This document shows, piece after piece, positions 5,821-6,768 of a stretch of 6,768 nt of DNA (the first letter of the stretch is position 1; each line of letters begins with the position of its first letter). Source of the DNA: Gammaproteobacteria bacterium (lineage in GTDB: Bacteria; Pseudomonadota; Gammaproteobacteria; Eutrophobiales; Eutrophobiaceae); assembly GCA_009843675.1 (NCBI GenBank), contig VYCZ01000339.1:1-6768 (forward strand). The letters run 5' to 3'. The position numbers and the translations under genes were made by a program. The notes beneath the pieces are model-generated. The model did not search any database, was not told the origin of the DNA, and saw only the letters and a list, made by a program, of their open reading frames with translations.

Positions 5821-5861
5821 AAAAAGGACACGCAACTAGGGGTTTGCGTGTCCTTTTTTTT
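5821..5861. terminator. Strong bidirectional intrinsic terminator
   Basis: A perfect 15-bp stem pairs 5821-5835 (AAAAAGGACACGCAA) with 5844-5858 around an 8-base loop (5836-5843), and a run of eight T ends at 5861. The A-run on the other side supplies the T-tract for leftward transcription. It serves both the rightward 5624 gene and the leftward repressor gene, whose TAG stop (5838-5836) lies in the loop and whose last codons form part of the stem. Confidence 0.93.
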
Positions 5862-6243
5862 GGCGGTTGCGGCGGGCGCGGCGCAGCAGTCGGAGTTGAA
5901 TTTCGATTAATTCGGCCAGCGCCTTGCCCTCCGGCAAGGCGCCGCGTGCCAGTCGCTCAAAACCGGCTGCACTGTCCAGCGTCTCCGGCAGCAGCAGCGG
6001 GCTGTCCAGGTCCCGGTGCGGCCCGACGTACAACTCTAATTCCAACACTGACAAGACGTTAGCGACGTTTGTCCATTGCACGTCATGGCCTTCATAGATA
6101 TACCTGACAGCGTTCCTGGAGAGGCCGGCTTCCTCCATTAACTGCCAGTGACTCTTGCCCAGCTGGTCCACCCGACGACGGATGGCGGCTTTCAACATCC
6201 GGGCGGCCGGATGCTCGGCTGTGTCTTTTTTGGTTCGTGTCAT
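5836..6243 (-). CDS. XRE/C1-type helix-turn-helix repressor
   Basis: The product has 135 residues from ATG 6243; an in-frame GTG at 6252 would add three. A Cro/C1-type helix-turn-helix lies at about residues 31-56: SHWQLMEEAG (first helix), LSRNAVRYIY (recognition helix), then EGHDVQWTNVANVLSVLELE, the usual following helices. A linker and a helical C-terminal region (about 93-128) with a strongly basic end (LRLLRRARRNRQKK) follow. It has no autoproteolytic peptidase domain, being shorter than lambda CI, so SOS cleavage is not expected. It is divergent from the 6335 gene with two palindromes between them, as in phage immunity regions, and the palindrome over its own start implies autoregulation. 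The ATG is favoured because an extended -10 predicts transcription starting near 6248, which would give a nearly leaderless message; no good ribosome-binding site precedes either start. Confidence 0.85.
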   Translation of the reverse strand: MTRTKKDTAEHPAARMLKAAIRRRVDQLGKSHWQLMEEAGLSRNAVRYIYEGHDVQWTNVANVLSVLELELYVGPHRDLDSPLLLPETLDSAAGFERLARGALPEGKALAELIEIQLRLLRRARRNRQKKGHANP

Positions 6244-6251
6244 ATCTGACA
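6238..6251. promoter_or_regulatory. Operator palindrome at the repressor transcription start
   Basis: TGTCA-TATC-TGACA; the arms extend to seven bases (CGTGTCA/TGACACG, 6236-6253). It shares the five-base arms and four-base spacer with the site at 6311-6324. It lies just downstream of the predicted leftward -10, so binding would block repressor transcription. Confidence 0.75.
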
Positions 6252-6254
6252 CGC

Positions 6255-6263
6255 ATTTTAACA
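6255..6263 (-). promoter_or_regulatory. Extended -10 promoter for the repressor gene
   Basis: Read leftward, TG-T-TAAAAT is an extended -10 whose hexamer differs from TATAAT at one position. The -35 region is poor. The predicted start near 6248 lies inside the palindrome at 6238-6251 and about five bases before ATG 6243, which would make the message nearly leaderless, as lambda cI is from its maintenance promoter. Confidence 0.5.
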
Positions 6264-6298
6264 GGAAATTCAGGCTGGAGAATATTTACAAAAAACGC

Positions 6299-6328
6299 TT
6301 GACTCTTGCGTGTCAAATATGACATAAA
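6299..6328 (+). promoter_or_regulatory. Rightward early promoter overlapping an operator
   Basis: A -35 TTGACT (6299-6304) and a weaker -10 CATAAA (6323-6328) are 18 bases apart. Transcription would begin near 6335, at the GTG start of the rightward gene itself. The palindrome at 6311-6324 fills the spacer and touches the -10, a position expected for repression. Confidence 0.55.
6311..6324. promoter_or_regulatory. Operator palindrome in the rightward promoter
   Basis: TGTCA-AATA-TGACA. It has the same architecture as 6238-6251, with centres 73 bp apart, close to seven helical turns, so the two sites would face the same side of the DNA. They are probably the binding sites of the repressor, or of the competing rightward protein. 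Confidence 0.75.
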
Positions 6329-6334
6329 AAAAAA

Positions 6335-6768
6335 GTGGATTATGACCTTAACATTTTGCGGTTGGCCGAGGCGTTCGCCGAACACAACGGTATGGCTCTC
6401 TCAACGGTGAGCCGCCATGCCTCCAAGTCCGGCGCGACGTTCATGCGCATTCGCGCAGGCAAGGGCATCACGCTCGCTCGCAGCCGCGCCATCCTCCAAT
6501 GGCTCTCCGACCACTGGCCGCTCGAGCTGGAGTGGCCGGCGGACATCCCGCGTCCGGACCCCAACCCGGACGCCGCCTGTTTTTCCGGGGCGCGCCCGGG
6601 TCCAGGCGCCGGGCCTTCTTCCTCGAACTCAGCAATCCGGCGCACTACTCCTGCCCGGGCGCGCCCCCTTTTAAACGAGTCCGGCGAGGTGGACAACGTG
6701 GCCAGGTTCGCCCGCGGCCAGGGCTTCAACCCGCGCAACGTGCGCAACACGCTCAAGCGTTACGGCGC
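6335..6768 (+). CDS. Cro/Cox-like helix-turn-helix protein with long C-terminal extension, 3' end missing
   Basis: The frame opens at GTG 6335, the only start after an in-frame TGA at 6320-6322, and runs off the window (144 complete codons). No ribosome-binding site is seen and the predicted transcription start coincides with the GTG, so a leaderless message is likely. Residues 8-31 (LRLAEAFAEHNG, then LSTVSRHASKSG) form a helix-turn-helix, followed by ITLARSRAILQWLSDHWP and a WPADIPRP motif ending near residue 74. This layout is typical of small phage or plasmid DNA-binding proteins of about 75-100 residues. From about residue 80 the frame becomes Gly/Pro/Ser/Arg-rich with poor third-position GC between two inverted repeats, then resumes plausibly (NESGEVDNVARFARGQGFNP). 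Either it is a two-domain protein with a linker, or the gene really ends early and the rest is altered or separate coding sequence. The role is probably early control opposite the repressor. Confidence 0.65.
   Translation, partial: MDYDLNILRLAEAFAEHNGMALSTVSRHASKSGATFMRIRAGKGITLARSRAILQWLSDHWPLELEWPADIPRPDPNPDAACFSGARPGPGAGPSSSNSAIRRTTPARARPLLNESGEVDNVARFARGQGFNPRNVRNTLKRYG
6587..6667. repeat. 14-bp GC-only inverted repeat flanking 53 bp inside the rightward gene
   Basis: The arms GGGGCGCGCCCGGG (6587-6600) and CCCGGGCGCGCCCC (6654-6667) are perfect inverted copies. Each contains the palindrome GGCGCGCC. The segment between them has coding-like third-position GC in a different frame from the flanks. 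Confidence 0.75.

Noticed and set aside
6340..6756. Leftward open frame of 138 codons opposite the rightward gene
   Set aside because: The rightward frame has a helix-turn-helix and promoter context. The leftward one shows no domain and would read towards the operators.
1..6768. Genome-wide reassignment of TAG as a sense codon
   Set aside because: TAG ends the repressor gene inside its terminator and ends the 4615-5145 gene just before the next start. The large 1-2780 gene has no internal TAG in its 926 codons. Recoding limited to late genes cannot be excluded but is not supported.

Overview
This GC-rich window looks like part of a temperate phage or prophage, most likely of a Pseudomonadota (possibly gammaproteobacterial) host. 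Three things suggest this: a compact immunity region with a C1/XRE-type repressor and a divergent Cro/Cox-like gene, a tightly packed leftward operon of structural-type and membrane genes including a collagen-like (Gly-X-Y) fibre protein, and translational coupling of its genes through ATGA overlaps. No integrase, terminase, capsid gene, tRNA or CRISPR array is visible, so the prophage call rests on context. The host assignment is inference.

Layout, right to left. 6335-6768 (+): start of a rightward early gene encoding a small helix-turn-helix protein, cut by the window end. 6238-6334: divergent control region with two matching palindromes, TGTCA-N4-TGACA, centred 73 bp apart; one covers the predicted repressor transcription start and the other the rightward promoter. 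5836-6243 (-): repressor. 5821-5861: strong bidirectional terminator. 5624-5800 (+): 58-residue membrane/coiled-coil protein with its own extended -10 promoter, converging on the repressor. 5352-5623: divergent intergenic region with two inverted repeats.

From 5351 leftward runs one operon: a proline-rich lipoprotein (5142-5351), a three-helix membrane protein (4615-5145), a membrane protein with a CxCxC motif (4189-4611), a small beta-rich protein (3866-4192), a collagen-like fibre gene (3714-3869, continuing in frame but broken by three amber codons, then 2787-3548), and a very long tail-fibre/adhesin-like protein (1-2780) that runs off the left edge. Junctions are ATGA overlaps or gaps of a few bases, so the set is probably co-transcribed and made together late in infection.

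The most unusual spot is the collagen-like gene. The frame runs from 3869 to 2789 without a shift but carries three TAG codons within 84 bases (3633-3716). The interruption lies in an in-frame 186-base tandem duplication, whose upstream copy holds a decayed version of the start of the downstream C-terminal domain. This may be a broken gene, a relic of module exchange at collagen repeats, or an amber-readthrough arrangement; the sequence alone does not decide.
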